Shown piece by piece: positions 33,311-45,309 of a DNA stretch of 64,000 bases. How positions within the stretch are numbered: the stretch's first letter is position 1; every line of letters begins with the position of its first letter. The notes below the pieces were generated by a model, which had not been told where the DNA came from, did no database searches, and saw nothing but the letters and a program-made list of their open reading frames with translations. The translations under genes were made by a program, and so were the position numbers. The stretch comes from Otatea glauca (taxonomy: Eukaryota; Streptophyta; Magnoliopsida; Poales; Poaceae), in the NCBI GenBank assembly GCA_036346275.1, contig CM070713.1, forward strand, positions 78,484,382 through 78,548,381. The letters run 5' to 3'.

Positions 33311-35375
33311 TGAAGTTTTACAGAACAATTGTGTATATTCTATTAGATCTCCACACTCTTTACTTGTAGGTTTGATTACAACCAAATAACAATTTGTTCC
33401 GAATTTATCTCTAACCGAACTCTATCTCGAATTTGACTCTACCATGACTCCAAATCTCACACAACTCAAACCCTTATTAACCTCTAATACTAACTTTTCA
33501 ACACACTCTCAAGATGGCATGAGATAACAATCATAGCCATCTTGTTACATAATACAATAACCTCACTAGAACATTTAATTTTACTAAACCTATAGCCGAC
33601 ACAATGGAAAACACTATAATCAAAACATCCACCTTTATCAAAGTTGCCTCTAGTGTCGCCATTGACACCCTCCAAAACAATCGTTCTTTCCTTGTCCTTA
33701 TTGTTCACACCACTCACGCCGTGCCCAACACTATTACACAGACGCAACCTTCGAGTGCCATTACCCACACCACCGACCACAATATCCACCATGATTCATC
33801 AACTTGACTACCTTCAACCTAGCCTCAACTAACATCAAGTCCTTCGTCTTTTTCGTCACACCCGTAGCCTTGGTCTCCTCCATCTCTACCAACACATTTG
33901 CCTCACCTCCACCAATACCAAAACCAAAACCATATCTATAGCCTCCACTAGAGCTACCACCAACGTCTACACCCGCTATCAATACCATCATCAGTATACG
34001 CCCAACATCACATATGGGTTTGCCACCCAGCACCTCTTCTGCTACCAATACCACCAAAGCCACATCTTGAACCCATGCTTTAGAGCCTCTCTATCTTAGC
34101 CTGAACCCTCCAAGACCTCTCCCCCAAAGAGCACATGCAACCTCGCAACAAACAGTAACCAACTAAAAACTCCACATTCTATAGGCTCTTCTCTCGCTCA
34201 AGAGCAAAACAACAACACACCCACACTGCATTGGATCAAGTGAACAACCATAAAATCCAAGCCGAAGCAACATCAGATCGACTTCCATCTTCTCTAGACC
34301 TCTTCCCCTTCTTTTAAAATCAGCAGTCCACCCAAATCAGCGCCACTCTTCCCCCTCTAATTCAATCTGTTCACGGAACAGGAACACATATCAGCAACAA
34401 TGTATTTCTTCTCTTTCTCTTTGAACAGATCATCTCCTCTTTGTATTTCTCTTTTTTTCGCTTCTTTTTTCTTTCCTCTCAACTTTTTCTCTCAGCCTAA
34501 GCCAGTTTTTTTTCTTCTTTTCTCTCCACCTCCCCGATCCCTCTTAGTCTTCACACCTCCCCCCCCCAGAAAACGCCGACAACTTCCTCTCCTCCCTGGC
34601 CTTTGCTTCCTCTACCCGACTCATGGCTTCTCTCTCTCTTCTCTCTCTCTCAGCAGTCACTCCTTTTTTCCCTTCTCAGCATCAGCGTCTAGAGCGGCAA
34701 CAATGACACGAGGGGCAGCGACCTTCGGTGATGGCAACCCGTCGACGGCACCCTACATTGGTGGCCCCTAAGAACATATTCACCCCAAGCGGCGGCGTTT
34801 GATTAGGTCCGAATCTACCTCGAGCGAGACAGTCCAAGCGATGTCGGTAGATATGATGGTCCGAGTGGCGGCACCCCTCTTCCTCCATGGTAGAGCACAT
34901 CAGCTCGATGGCTCCTGGCAGCCAGATTTTAAGACGACATGTCTTGTTTAGTCGACGTTGGCTCTCCCTCGACGTGTAGTAGCAGCGCACACGCAACCTG
35001 GCCGGCTATGGCCTGTTCTCATGCGACGTGGTCGTTGCGGACTATGTGCGATGGGACGGCGGTGACCAGAGGATCGACTGAGGACTGACAATGACGAGAT
35101 TTAGATTAGGGACAACGACGGGCTCAAAGGTACGAATTAGGGTTAAGCTCTAATACCATTTTGAAATTTTGTGGAATAATTGTGTGTATCTTATTAGATC
35201 TCCACACCGTTTATTTATAGAGTTGATTATAACCGAATAACACCTTATCTCAAATTTATCTTTAACCGAATTCTATCCCAAATTTAACTCTAGCCGAACT
35301 CTATTCCCAATTTAACTCTAACACGACTCCAAATCGTTAACAACTGGAACTCTTATTATTCTCTGGTACTAAACA
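33311..35375 (-). mobile_element. Non-autonomous LTR element with tRNA-Met primer site
   Basis: Two direct repeats of about 185-214 bp (33311-33494 and 35162-35375) share ATTAGATCTCCACAC, AACCGAATAACA-like blocks and CTTATTA...CTAA. Inside the right one, on the minus strand, is TGGTATTAGAGC (35147-35158), the initiator tRNA-Met primer site used by copia elements. The interior shows no gag or pol; it holds short low-complexity frames and a pyrimidine tract (34400-34700). It is old, since the repeats have diverged and no target duplication is visible. Confidence 0.65.
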
Positions 35376-35532
35376 TCTAATGAAAAAAATTCGTGTTCCA
35401 AGCAAGGCTACGGAGTTGATGGTCCTTGGCCTCCGATGCATCGCGTCACCCTTCATTTTAAATATCGCCTCGCCCAAACAGAACCGATGGAAACCAGAGC
35501 CCCAAAAGCCAAGAGAGGCGCAACGAGCGCAG

Positions 35533-35780
35533 ATGGAGACGGCGGCTTTCTGCGAGATCGCGCGCCTTCCGGAGGAGCTCCTCTTGGTGGTGATCTCCCT
35601 CACCATGCCGCCGCGGTCTCCCGGAACTTCCGCTCCGCCGCCGTCTGGTCCTGCTTCCTGCCCCACGACCTCCCTCGTCTCGCCAAGCGCGAGTTCTCCC
35701 CCTGCGCCGCCGTCCAAGAAGGAGCTATTCCGATTTCCGACGCCTCTCCGATCGCCACGTCCTCCTCCTAGGCAGGCTCA
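35533..35780 (+). pseudogene. Broken F-box exon of a PP2-B gene (copy C1)
   Basis: Starts METAAFCEIARLPEELLLVV then ISLTMPP. A deletion of about 25 bp, compared with the exon at 36414, shifts frame to AAVSRNFRSAAVWSCFLPHD. It ends at a donor-like CTCATG|GTGAGT. Nothing of exons 2 and 3 follows before the next F-box exon, so this is an orphan duplicated first exon. Confidence 0.85.
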
Positions 35781-36851
35781 TGGTGAGTATGGACTGCACC
35801 CCCGGGGGGCTTAAGAAAGCGACGGACGCCTGCGAGCTTCCGCCGTGGGATCCCCTCCCTCATCATGGTACGGACGACCACGACGATGGTGGCCGAACAG
35901 GCATCTGCATCTCACCATCATTCGGGCATGCACCAACACTACGCCCTTTCAACCCGGAGCATTTCCTTCCATCGTTGAATCCACCATTTCGTTCGCCTCG
36001 GATGCGTCGTGTCGCATCAAAATCGCGTCGCACGGAATTTGTGTCCAAGTAGGGGGTGAAAAATCGGTGCGAATTATCCGTGTTAGCCGGCTGATGAATT
36101 TGACAGGATACGAATACGGTTTAGAGCTTTTCATCCGATCAATAATTTCTCTCCTGTTCATATTCAGATTTCGCGTAACAATTTTGCCATCCAAAAATCT
36201 ATTTTATCCAAGGCATTCATATTTAAATTTCATGTGAATTCGTGTTCGAATTCGTATTCGCTGTAACATTCGATTTGTATTCGTTTAAAAGGTACGAATA
36301 CGAATATGGTATTCGGTACGACTCAGTGATCCAAGTGCTAAGCCTCTGCGTTCTCCCAACGGTATTCTTTTCTCGTTTCCAAGAAAATCCAACAGCAGGT
36401 AGCGGAGGAATCGATGGAGACGGTGGACGCCCGGGAGATCGCGCGCCTACCGGAGGAGCTCCTCTTGGCGGCCATTTCCCTCACCTCGCCACCAGATGCC
36501 ATCCGTGCCGCCGCGGTCTCCCGGGCCTTCCGCTCCGCCTCCGAATCCGACGACGTCTTGTCCTGCTTCCTGCCCCGCCACCTCCCCCGTCTCGCCAAGC
36601 GCGAGCTCTGCCCCACGCCGCCGTCCAAGAAGGGGCTATTCCGACGCCTCTCCGACCGCCCCGTCCTCCTCCCAGGCAGTCTCACGGTGCGTACGGACCC
36701 CACCCCCGCGATCTCCGGCACAGCGCCGCGGGACGCCTGCCGCCCTCTCCAATCCCGACGCAAATTATTTAGCTCGTGCTGTCGAACAAACCAACTTCAA
36801 TCAATTTGATGGTTAATATGTGAAACATGCAAGTGTAAGCGGTGGTTTAGG

Positions 36852-37100
36852 TTCCATTCCGTGTTTGTTTTTGTTTTGGATTCTCTAAAAGCTGATTTTG
36901 GATTTTAGTTAAAGAATTCTGAATTTTAGTTGGAAAGAAACTGATTCTCTAAAATTACATATGAATGTCTTGTGGATTCTAACGTATATAGGTGAAGGTG
37001 AGCTGGATTGCAATAATCGATTTTAAAAATCGAGCTATTTGTTTTTTATTTTGTTTTTGAGGCTAAAATCTAGAATCAAAAGTAAAAACAAACGGTCACT
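36852..37100. mobile_element. Tourist-like MITE, diverged
   Basis: Same family as 26690-26906 but inverted: GTTTGTTTTTGTTTTGGATT and CTCTAAAAGCTGATTTTGG at the left, AAAAGTAAAAACAAACGG at the right. Sits in the place of intron/exon 2 of pseudogene C2. Confidence 0.6.
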
Positions 37101-37158
37101 AAGTACGCAGTTCTTCCTGCCTGGCGTCTTGCGTATTCTTATAAGGGTTTTGATAAAC

Positions 37159-37327
37159 ATCATCCGGATGTTTTCTTAGCAAAAAAAACATCCAAATTTT
37201 GGAGTATTGGATCTATGGTGAGATTAGATACATGGGAGGTGGGATTATGTTTTGATGGATGGTTTGATACTTTGATCTAAAAATCTAAAATTTGGATGTT
37301 TGTAAGAAATAAAACATCAGGATGTAG
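37159..37327. mobile_element. Small foldback MITE
   Basis: About 169 bp with inverted ends of roughly 40 bp: CATCCGGATGTTTTCTTAGC...ACATCCAAATTTT against the inverse of AAAATTTGGATGTTTGTAAG...CATCAGGATG. Non-coding, in the intron of pseudogene C2. Confidence 0.65.
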
Positions 37328-37887
37328 GCTAGACTTCTTATAAAAAGAAAAAGAAAGGAAAACTTGATTAATGCCGAACAAGTTAGTCCTTGTGTTGGAT
37401 AAATCTTGTGCTAATTTTTGGGAGGTGAGCGAAAAGCACAAAATTTAAAGCATATTCAGGGTCCAATTTGCAGTCACCCATCACTAAAAACGTTGCATTA
37501 AGATTTGCACTACAATTTAGTTCTTTTTTAGGGGATAGACTACGTACTCTTGTATTGATTGCTCTCTTGCTTTCTTACAAATTTTAGTTAAACCCCCTGT
37601 GTGTGTGCGCGTGCGACAGGTTCTCAGACGGTGCTGGGCTCTTGCATGTTTGGTGGTTGGAAATCTGTGGCAAGATACATAGCAAGATGCTCACGCAAAA
37701 CTCAAATTATGCTGCTTACATCGTGTTGAAGATAACTGATGATTCCTTTGGGCTGCATTTTCCTGCCCAAGAGACATCGGTCGGCCTTGGAGGAAGCACA
37801 TTCACTCGGCAAGGCTGCCTAGGCTATGTCAAGGAGCGCATGGAACGAAGCTTGAGGAGGAGAAGCCGCCGTACGATTCCTCCGAAT

Positions 37888-38908
37888 TAGGGGTGGACAA
37901 TTTTTAACGGAATCCAAAAAATCAAACCAATTGAAAAAAAACGATTTTTACGATTTACGAATCGGATTTTCGATTCGGTTTTATAATTTCGGAAACCGAA
38001 TAAACCAAAACAATCTTTAGAGAATTCCCAAAATTGCCATTTGCCCATTGGCCACCCTGTTCGGCCATTCCATTGCCCATTTCCCCCTTTGCCGCCCTCC
38101 CATCCCCGAGGCCCTCACCCCTACCTGAGCCCTTGCCGACGTCATTGTCCACCCCTACCCGAGCCATTACTGCCCTTCCATCCCCTGTCGCTGGCCACCA
38201 CCCCTACCCGGATCTGGCTTCTACCTCCTACAATGGTGGCCTCCTCCACCTCTTCGTCTCTCGCACCGTCGGCCCCGAGTCCACCCTTCGGCAGTCCCCT
38301 TGGCGGTCTAGGAGGTCGAGTGCACCGGCGGCAAGAACGCATCAATGAACATCACCGGCATCGTCCTCAACCACGTTGGACTCCTCTACCTCACATCGTC
38401 ATCCTCAACCGCGTCGACCACCTCCACCTCGCCGAGTCGTTGGCCTCTAGATCCAGCGGTCTCTATGCCGGATCTGGCAAGGGTGAGGCCAGATCCACCC
38501 AGTGGCCATATTGGTGATGGAGAGCATGCAACTGGCCTCGTCGTCCTCTGATGCAGCGACTGCACTAGCCTCCACCTTGCACCGTGGCCATGGATCATCT
38601 AATTCACCATTTCCTGTGAGTTTTTTTTGTTTCGATTTGTTATACCAAAATTTGTGGTCATTTCTTTGAAGATGAAATCCGAGCAATTCAATTAATGAAG
38701 ATAAAAATCCGAAATCCAACAATTTGCAAGAACACATCAACGAACCAAATTTTGGTTTACCGAAAAACCGAACTAAATTTTTTCGGTTAATTCAGTTTGG
38801 TTTTTGAATTTGAACCAAGAATTTCGGTAGCCATTTTTCAAAAACCGAATTTTTTTAAACCGAATAAATCGAATCGATTTGACCGAAAAAAACGAATACC
38901 CACCCCTA
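37888..38908. mobile_element. hAT-type element inside exon 3 of pseudogene C2
   Basis: 1021 bp. Ends are TAGGGGTGGACAATTTT and, inverted, TAGGGGTGGGTATTCG, the TAGGGGTG end typical of many hAT elements. 8-bp target copies CTCCGAAT and CTCATAAT agree at 6 positions. The interior (38040-38560) is GC-rich, proline-rich in several frames, with no transposase, so it is non-autonomous and may carry captured host DNA. Confidence 0.75.
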
Positions 38909-39055
38909 CTCATAATGTGCTGCTCCCTCGGAAAAGGCACGAGTTGGATGGAGTTGGAGATGGGTTCAACGAGGGAGGTGAAGACGTTGAGGTGTGCATG
39001 AGCCTCGTGGAGACGAAAGGGGTCAGTTTGAAGAAAGGCCTTATCGTGTAGGGCA

Positions 39056-39262
39056 TTGGGATTTTGATTCCGAATTTTGGCTCCCAAAGTAGAATAAAAA
39101 GCAAGCAGTCCGATTTTAGAATCTGATTCTCACAATCTAGCCCACTCATATACACTAGAATCCACAATTCACTTCATATGTGTTTTTGGAGAATCAGCTT
39201 CTCTACAACCACAATCTAAAATCAACTCTTAGAGAATCCAAAACTAAAACAAACAGATCCTA
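39056..39262. mobile_element. Tourist-like MITE overlapping the end of pseudogene C2
   Basis: Shares CTGATTCTCACAATC(T/C)AGCCCA, CATATACACTAGAATCCACA and GGAGAATCAGCTTCTCTACA with 26690-26906. The left end is worn; the right end is CAAACAGATCCTAA. Confidence 0.7.
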
Positions 39263-40669
39263 AATCTATCAGTAAGAAATAGGCCGAGGTGCTTCTAGGA
39301 TTAAAAAGCCGTACACGAAAAAAAATCAAGTTTCGTAGTCATTTTAAAATCAGTTTTGATTGTATCCAAAGAGGCCCAAGGTGTAGGGCAACCGAGGACC
39401 CTGGCGCAAAGTTAGATCAAGATCCAAGCACGCGTAAGCTCGACTTAGCCAACCCAGTTACACGAGCAAAATCGACGTGGATTTACTTGGCATTGATGCT
39501 ATATTGAGTTGCATGCACCAACTAGTTCATCCAAAAGCTTAAGCTGATGAGGAAATATAGATAATTCATTTATACTCCAACACTCCTCCTCACGTATAGA
39601 CTCCCTCAGACCTAAAACGTAGAATAGAAGTGCGCCTCAGAGAGGAAATAGGGTAGGCAAAACCACTCCATGTGGACGCAACGAATCACCATGGACAAGA
39701 CGCGTGTGCAAATCTGTGTGCGCTGCCGGCTACACGTACACCGCTGGACGGCGACGCCGAGTGTGTGATACATCTCTACATACTACACAGTGGAGTGGCA
39801 CGAGAGGCTACACCTTAGAAGCTTTGACTTATTTACCTTTTGGCCCAATTTTTTTTTTGCATGTCTAGCTTTTGTGCGAACAAAAACATAAATACGATTC
39901 TCTTCCCGAACAGCGGAAACAACACTCTCATGATCAGAAAGATAACTATATTTATCATTTTGTTTAAAGACCCAAAATACCCCAAAAAAAAAAAAGAGCA
40001 TGAAGAGGCCAAACGGGCTACAGCTTCCTTCCAACCGCATCTCCTCTCTCACCATCAGGCAGGCCACGGTCCCACACGTTACACACTCTAGCTTGAGGAA
40101 TTTTCTCGTCTCGATTAAGGTTTAGTATGATTATAACTTTTTTAAAAATTAATATTTGGTTGGATTGTATCGGTATATTTGAAGGGCTGTACGACTGGAT
40201 GAAGAGGTTTGGTATTTGATAACTTTTAGGTGTGAGGGTACAAGTCGGAAATAAGGGTGAGAGGAATGAGGTTCAGGATTTTATAGATAGTAGGAGGGGG
40301 TAAATTTCTTTAACTATAGTAGTAAAGTCAGAATCTCAACCCATAAAAAACGTAGAAAGCTACTCTATACTTTTTAATTTTTTTAATACAAATGGACTAT
40401 TGATTTTTGACATTCGGCTAAAAAAACTGGCCGTTTAAAGCAACTTTTACTTCTATAGGAAAGTAAAAAAAAAACCCGAAGCACAACCCATTCGAAACAG
40501 ACCCGCATCTTGCTATTTCTGCTTTTCCTTCGCCTCCATGTGCTTAGTGGCTAAGCCTTAAGCGGATTCCCATTCCCCTCCCACCAACCAACTACTCGCA
40601 CATTCTCCAACAATATTTTTCTTTCCTCCCACAGAGGAAAACATCCAACAACAGGTAGCGGAGGAATCG
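39263..40669. other. Intergenic between C2 and D, with a copia LTR edge
   Basis: Near 39545-39600 the minus strand reads CGTGAGGAGGAG (polypurine tract) followed by TGTTGGAGTATAAATGAATT, the start of a copia-type 3' LTR. The rest of the element is not resolved. The last 150 bp resemble the leader of pseudogene C2 (ACAGGTAGCGGAGGAATCG) and form the promoter of gene D. Confidence 0.45.
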
Positions 40670-42094
40670 ATGGAGGCGGCGGCCGCCTGCCAGATCGCGC
40701 GCTTGCCGAAGGAGCTCCTCTGGGCGGCGATCTCGCGCACCACGCCGCGCGACGCCTGCCGCGCCGCTGCGGTCTCGCCGGCATTCCGCTCCGCGGCCGA
40801 CTCCGACGCCGTCTGGTCCATCTTGCTGCCCCGCGACCTCCCGCCGCTTGCCGACGGCGAGCTCTCGCCCGCGCCGCCGTCCAAGAAGGGGCTGTACCTC
40901 CGCCTCTCCGACCATCCCGTCCTCCTCCCGGACAGATTCATGGTACGTACGGACACCCAAACCAAACTACTCAAAATAAAGGGTGTAGGCTTGGTTTCTC
41001 CATTGATCGGCTAATCGGTTGCTGTGTGCTACGATGTGCAGAGTTTGCGGTTGGACAGGGAGACGGGCGCCAAGTGCTACATGCTGTCGGCGAGGGCGCT
41101 GCAGATTGTGTGGGGCGATACGCCGCAGTACTGGCGCTGGATCCCCATCACCGATTCTAGGTTCGTTCGCTCTTTCCAATTCGGATGGAAATTATACGAA
41201 TTATATTTTAGCTTGTGTTGTTGAATTGCAATTGATGGTTGATAGTTGCAACTTTCAAGTTTCAAGTATATTTGGTGGAAATTACCCTCTGAATTAGAAC
41301 CCAGAATAGGGATTTTGATCTGGCTCCAGCTTGTGTGTCAACTAAATGGAACATACTAAGGACACTTGAACAACGTAACTCTGTGATGTTCGGTACCTTG
41401 TTCACAATTTAGTTCTTAGAATTCTAGTAGACTATAGAGAGCTCTTGTTCTAGCCAGAACTATTTGAAGCTACATAAATATAGTTATGAAAAACTTGTCA
41501 ATGCTAAGTTATGGAATTTAGCTAATAGTGTTGGGACGGTTTTCTGCAACTTATCTGTATTGATTGTTCTAACCCTTTGTTTGCGGCAGGTTCTCCGAAG
41601 GCGCTGAACTTATGGCTGTTTGCTGGCTGGAAATCCGTGGCAAGATACGAAGCAAGATGCTCTCCCAAAACTCAACTTATGCCGCTTACATGGTGTTTAA
41701 GGTAGCTGATGAATTCTATGGGCTGGATTATCCAGTCCAGGAGGCATCAGTCAGCGTTGGAGAGAGCAAATCAACCCGCCAAGTTTGCCTCCAAGGCTAC
41801 GATAACGAGGATGAGGATGGTACCGGTGAGGTGCCTGAGAATTATTGGCCTATGAGGTCACTGCTGCGACGAAGGGCCAGGAGAAGAAACCGCCGCGCAG
41901 TCCCTCCTGGAGAGAATGTATCGCTCCCGCAGAAAAGGGCCGATGGTTGGATGGAGATGGAGATAGGTGAGTTCTACAACGAGGAAGGCGAAGATGGGGA
42001 GGTGTGCATAAGCCTGATGGAGACGAAAGGAGGCCAGTGGAAGAAAGGTCTTATTGTGCAGGGCATTGAGATCAGACCTAAGAAATCGGGCTGA
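40670..42094 (+). CDS. F-box protein of the PP2-B family, gene D
   Basis: Three exons join in frame: 40670-40942, 41042-41160 and 41590-42094, giving 298 aa. The F-box covers residues about 8-52 (ARLPKELLWAAISRTTPRDA, AVWSILLPRDLPPL). Exon 2 encodes SLRLDRETGAKCYMLSARAL and YWRWIPITDSR. The PP2 lectin-like domain starts FSEGAELMAVCWLEIRGKIR and passes through LSQNSTYAAYMVFKVADEFY. It contains the insertion NEDEDGTGEVPENYW and a basic run RRRARRRNRR, then RADGWMEMEIGEFYNEEGED and KKGLIVQGIEIRPKKSG. The likely role is substrate recognition in an SCF ubiquitin ligase. The most intact of the cluster and the likely sister of pseudogenes B and C2. AATAAA at 42128. The basic run might be a nuclear signal; that is inference. 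Confidence 0.94.
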
Positions 42095-42819
42095 AGAGCT
42101 TCTAGGATATATAGGTGCCTGGGAGTAAATAAATAAGGAAAGCGGATTTGTGATGCGTGTTTTGTACTTTCGTGGCACTCGGCGTTTGCTGCTAATGCTG
42201 TGCCGACCTAAAATTGTGTTCTTAGGTTTTTCAAGGCAAACTAAACTTTTTGTACAAAATATTTTATCCTAGAACAATGCTTGATGATGAATGGATGAGT
42301 GACAACATCTGGTTTGTAAAATGTAACTAGAGGTAGTAGTTGCCGTTCTCGAGTCTTGGACCTCTTGGTTCAATTGGAAATCCATGCGGATACTTAAGCA
42401 TTTGGTTTCTGCTCCACTGCCCCCCTGTATATCACGAACGAAGAACAGGCCATGAGCCAGTACGCTCCTGGTTATCTCATGCCAAACTGACGCCCGCGGC
42501 CGCATGACATCGGGCACAAGGTGTCAGGACAAGAATTCACCCAACGTTGTGTTGCAAACACATTCGCTACAAGATACAAAACCTTAACTTTTGCATTCGC
42601 GATAATTTATCTTCAACATCAGGAAGAAGCAGAAACACCCAAGGATGGACGCGGGCGCCATCGCCAGAGCCCAGCTCGAAAGTGACTAGTACAACTACAC
42701 CCCCTCGCGCGGTTGCTAAGTTCGGTCCTTGTGGCCGACGCAGTCCGCACCAACCTCAAAGCACTTTCGGATGCGCGGCCGAGACAAATGCAAACGAAAC
42801 ATTGGACCGTAGTTGGGCG
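42095..42819. other. 3' flank of gene D and intergenic DNA
   Basis: The 3' UTR with AATAAA at 42128, then no recognised gene. The short frames at 42547-42837 look like chance. Confidence 0.4.
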
Positions 42820-44054
42820 CAAGGTTCAAAATTCTGACGAAATCATCAAGATTTCGGATTTTGTCCAGGATGGCGTTCTAAATACAGGCCAAATAGAAAA
42901 ATAGAAAAAATTACAAGTTGCTACAGTGTTTTTGAAAACTCCGTCGAAATCTTGGTAATTTTGACCGGATTTCAACCTTTTGGGACCGGATTTGGGTTAA
43001 TACCACTTAAGAATGTCATCTTCTACGAAAAATTTGAAAAAACTGAATTTTTGAGATGTTTTATAAGAATAATAGAAACAATGTCAGATTTTTTTTTAAA
43101 ATGTAGATATTTGATCATGCTCTAAAATTTTTATGGTATGATCTTTAGCAGTCTAGGATCATACAGAAAAATGTTCAAAAGAATTGAACTTCATTTGTTA
43201 TCTTTTAAAAGTCAAAAACAGAAGGAGTATAAATGAGACAGTAACTTTATCAGAATTTTATAAATTCGCTCGAGTGTGATCATGATCCAAAATTTTTATG
43301 AGAGTTTAAGAATTGCCTCAAAACCCATCTCTAAAAGTTTCAAAAATTACAAACCTTTTTGGTTGCTCAATCAAATCTATGGAAACAATACATGAACTCA
43401 CTAAGGCTTTTATCAGGAGAGTAGTACTGCTGTAATTTTTGAAAATTCCTCTGGCTTGATTATCATCTAAAAAATTTATGAAAATATTAGTGATGCTTAA
43501 GGATCTTCCAAATTTTTTTAAAAAAATTTCTAACGTGGTTTGAATCATGTTTCATTAGGTTGAAATTTGCCAGTCAGCCTTTTATAAGGATAGTAGAACT
43601 GTCCGAATTTTTGAAAATTCCTCAGACTTTATCATCGTCTAAAACTTTTATGAAAATATTATTGATGTGTCAGTACCATATATTTTTTTCAAAATTTTCT
43701 AACGTGATTGAACTATTTTTCATTCGATTGAAATTTATCGATAATCCTTTTATTAGGACAGTAGCACTTTCAAAATTTTTTAAAATTCTTATCTCCATCT
43801 GAAATTTTATGTGAACATTAATGATGTGTCAGGACCATCCAATTTTTTTAAAAAAATTTCTAACCTTGTTTCGATCATTTTTCACTCGGTTGAATTTTGC
43901 CAAGATTTTCAACAATTTCTGCCGAAATTTCGTTTCAAAAATTCTAGATTTCAAATTTGCTTTTAAAATTTTGTCTGAAATTCTGATATTTCACAAAAAA
44001 ATAGATTTTCACCTGTCTTCGAGATGTGAACCAAAAACGAAATTTCAAACCCTG
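42820..44054. mobile_element. hAT-like non-autonomous element
   Basis: 1235 bp. Ends are CAAGGTTCAAAATTCTG and, inverted, CAGGGTTTGAAATTTCG. The flanking 8-mers GTTGGGCG (42812-42819) and GTTAGGCG (44055-44062) agree at 7 of 8. AT-rich interior without a transposase, built of repeated short blocks (TTTTATGAAAATATTA, CATTAATGATGTGTCAGGACC). Confidence 0.75.
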
Positions 44055-44130
44055 GTTAGGCGCTAAAGTTGACGACCGAAAACACACTCAAAGTAAAAGT
44101 AGGGCCTTGAATGCTCATCTGTAGCCACAA

Positions 44131-45309
44131 CGAAGGATAGAAATCTCGCCGGAATTTCACGAGATATCACCGAGATCTCGGTTTCTGGACCAGGACGATT
44201 TGTAGGAATGCTGACCGAACAAGAAATTTCAAAAAAAATGAAGTGCTACAATATTTTGCTATGGTATCTCGGCATTTTGACCTGGAATTTCAAGTTCGAA
44301 GGCCGAATTTGACCGATTTAGGTCAATAACCCTTAATAAAATGATATTCCATGATAATTTGTTGAAAAACTATTTTTTGGAGATATTTTAAAATTTTGGC
44401 AAAAGCACTATCGGATTTTTATATAAATTGTATAAGCTTGATAATGATCTGAAAAATTTATCGTACTATATATAGTAGTGTAGGGTCAAATATAAAATGT
44501 TTAAAAATAATTTAACTTCATTTGTTATCTTTAAAAAATCAAAAACAGAATGAACATAATTGGGACAGTAAACTTGTCAGAATTTTATAAATGTTCTTGA
44601 GTGTGGCTATTTTACAAATTTTTTTTGAGAGCTTAATAATTGCCTCAGTACCATCATATAAATTTTTAAAAAATTTCAAATTTTTTTTTGCTCAATCAAA
44701 TCTATGTAAGCATTTAACTTCATTTGTTATATTTCAAAAATAAAAAAGAGAAAGAACATAAATGGTACAGTGCCTTGTAAGAATTTTATAAATTCATTGG
44801 AGTGTGATAATAATTCAAAATTTTTATGAGATCTTAATAATTTACCTATAACTCTTCTATAAAATTTTCAAAAATTTTAAACCTTTTTTAGTTGCTAAAT
44901 AAAATCTATGTATTGATCATCACGCTTTTATCAGTACGTAGCACTTTCAGAATTTTTTAAAATTCTTGAAGTTTTATCATCATATAAAAATTTTATGTAA
45001 ACATTAATGGTTTATCAGGACCATCTACAAAAGTTTCAAAATTTTCTAACGCGGTTTGAACCATTTTTCATTTTCTTGAATTTTGTCGGTAAGGCTTTTA
45101 ACAGGACAGTAATACAATCTGAATTTTTAAAAATTCATGAAGTTTGATAATCATCTGAAAGTTTTATGGAAAGATTAGTGATATGTTAGAATCATTAAAA
45201 AAATCAAATATTTCTAACATAGTTTTTCCTATTTTTTATTCGGTTCAAAATTGTCGGTCAGCTTTTTTCAGGACAGTAGCAAGTTTTGAATTTTTAAAAC
45301 TTCCGCAGG
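44131..45309. mobile_element. Related hAT-like element, truncated by a gypsy insertion
   Basis: Begins like 42820 (CGAAGGATAGAAATCTCGCC, then TTTCTGGACCAGGACG against TTTTGTCCAGGATGG) and shares its interior blocks (TTCATTTGTTATCTTTAAAA). It stops at 45309 where the gypsy LTR starts; the missing right part would lie beyond the gap or be lost. Confidence 0.55.

Larger units (their letters stand above)
36414..39055 (+). pseudogene. F-box/PP2-B pseudogene, copy C2
   Basis: Exon 1 (36414-36686) is open and complete: METVDAREIARLPEELLLAA, ISLTSPPDAIRAAAVSRAFR and CFLPRHLPRLAKRELCPTPP, with a GTGCGT donor. No exon 2 (the KCYMLSARAL exon) is found. Exon 3 starts at 37620 with FSDGAGLLHVWWLEICGKIH and SKMLTQNSNYAAYIVLKITD, and is cut at 37887 by a hAT element. 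It resumes at 38909 with LPRKRHELDG in a shifted frame, then FNEGGEDVEVCMSLVETKG and GLIV*GIG with a stop, after which a MITE begins. Dead for at least three reasons: missing exon, insertion and stop. Confidence 0.88.

Noticed and set aside
33761..34063. Gly/Val-rich minus-strand open frame
   Set aside because: Low complexity, inside the same LTR element, no gag or pol signature.
34400..34771. 123-aa Phe/Ser-rich open frame
   Set aside because: Product of a pyrimidine tract inside a non-autonomous LTR element.
38034..38551. Overlapping proline-rich open frames
   Set aside because: Several frames are open at once because of GC-rich repeats inside the hAT element; no single supported protein.
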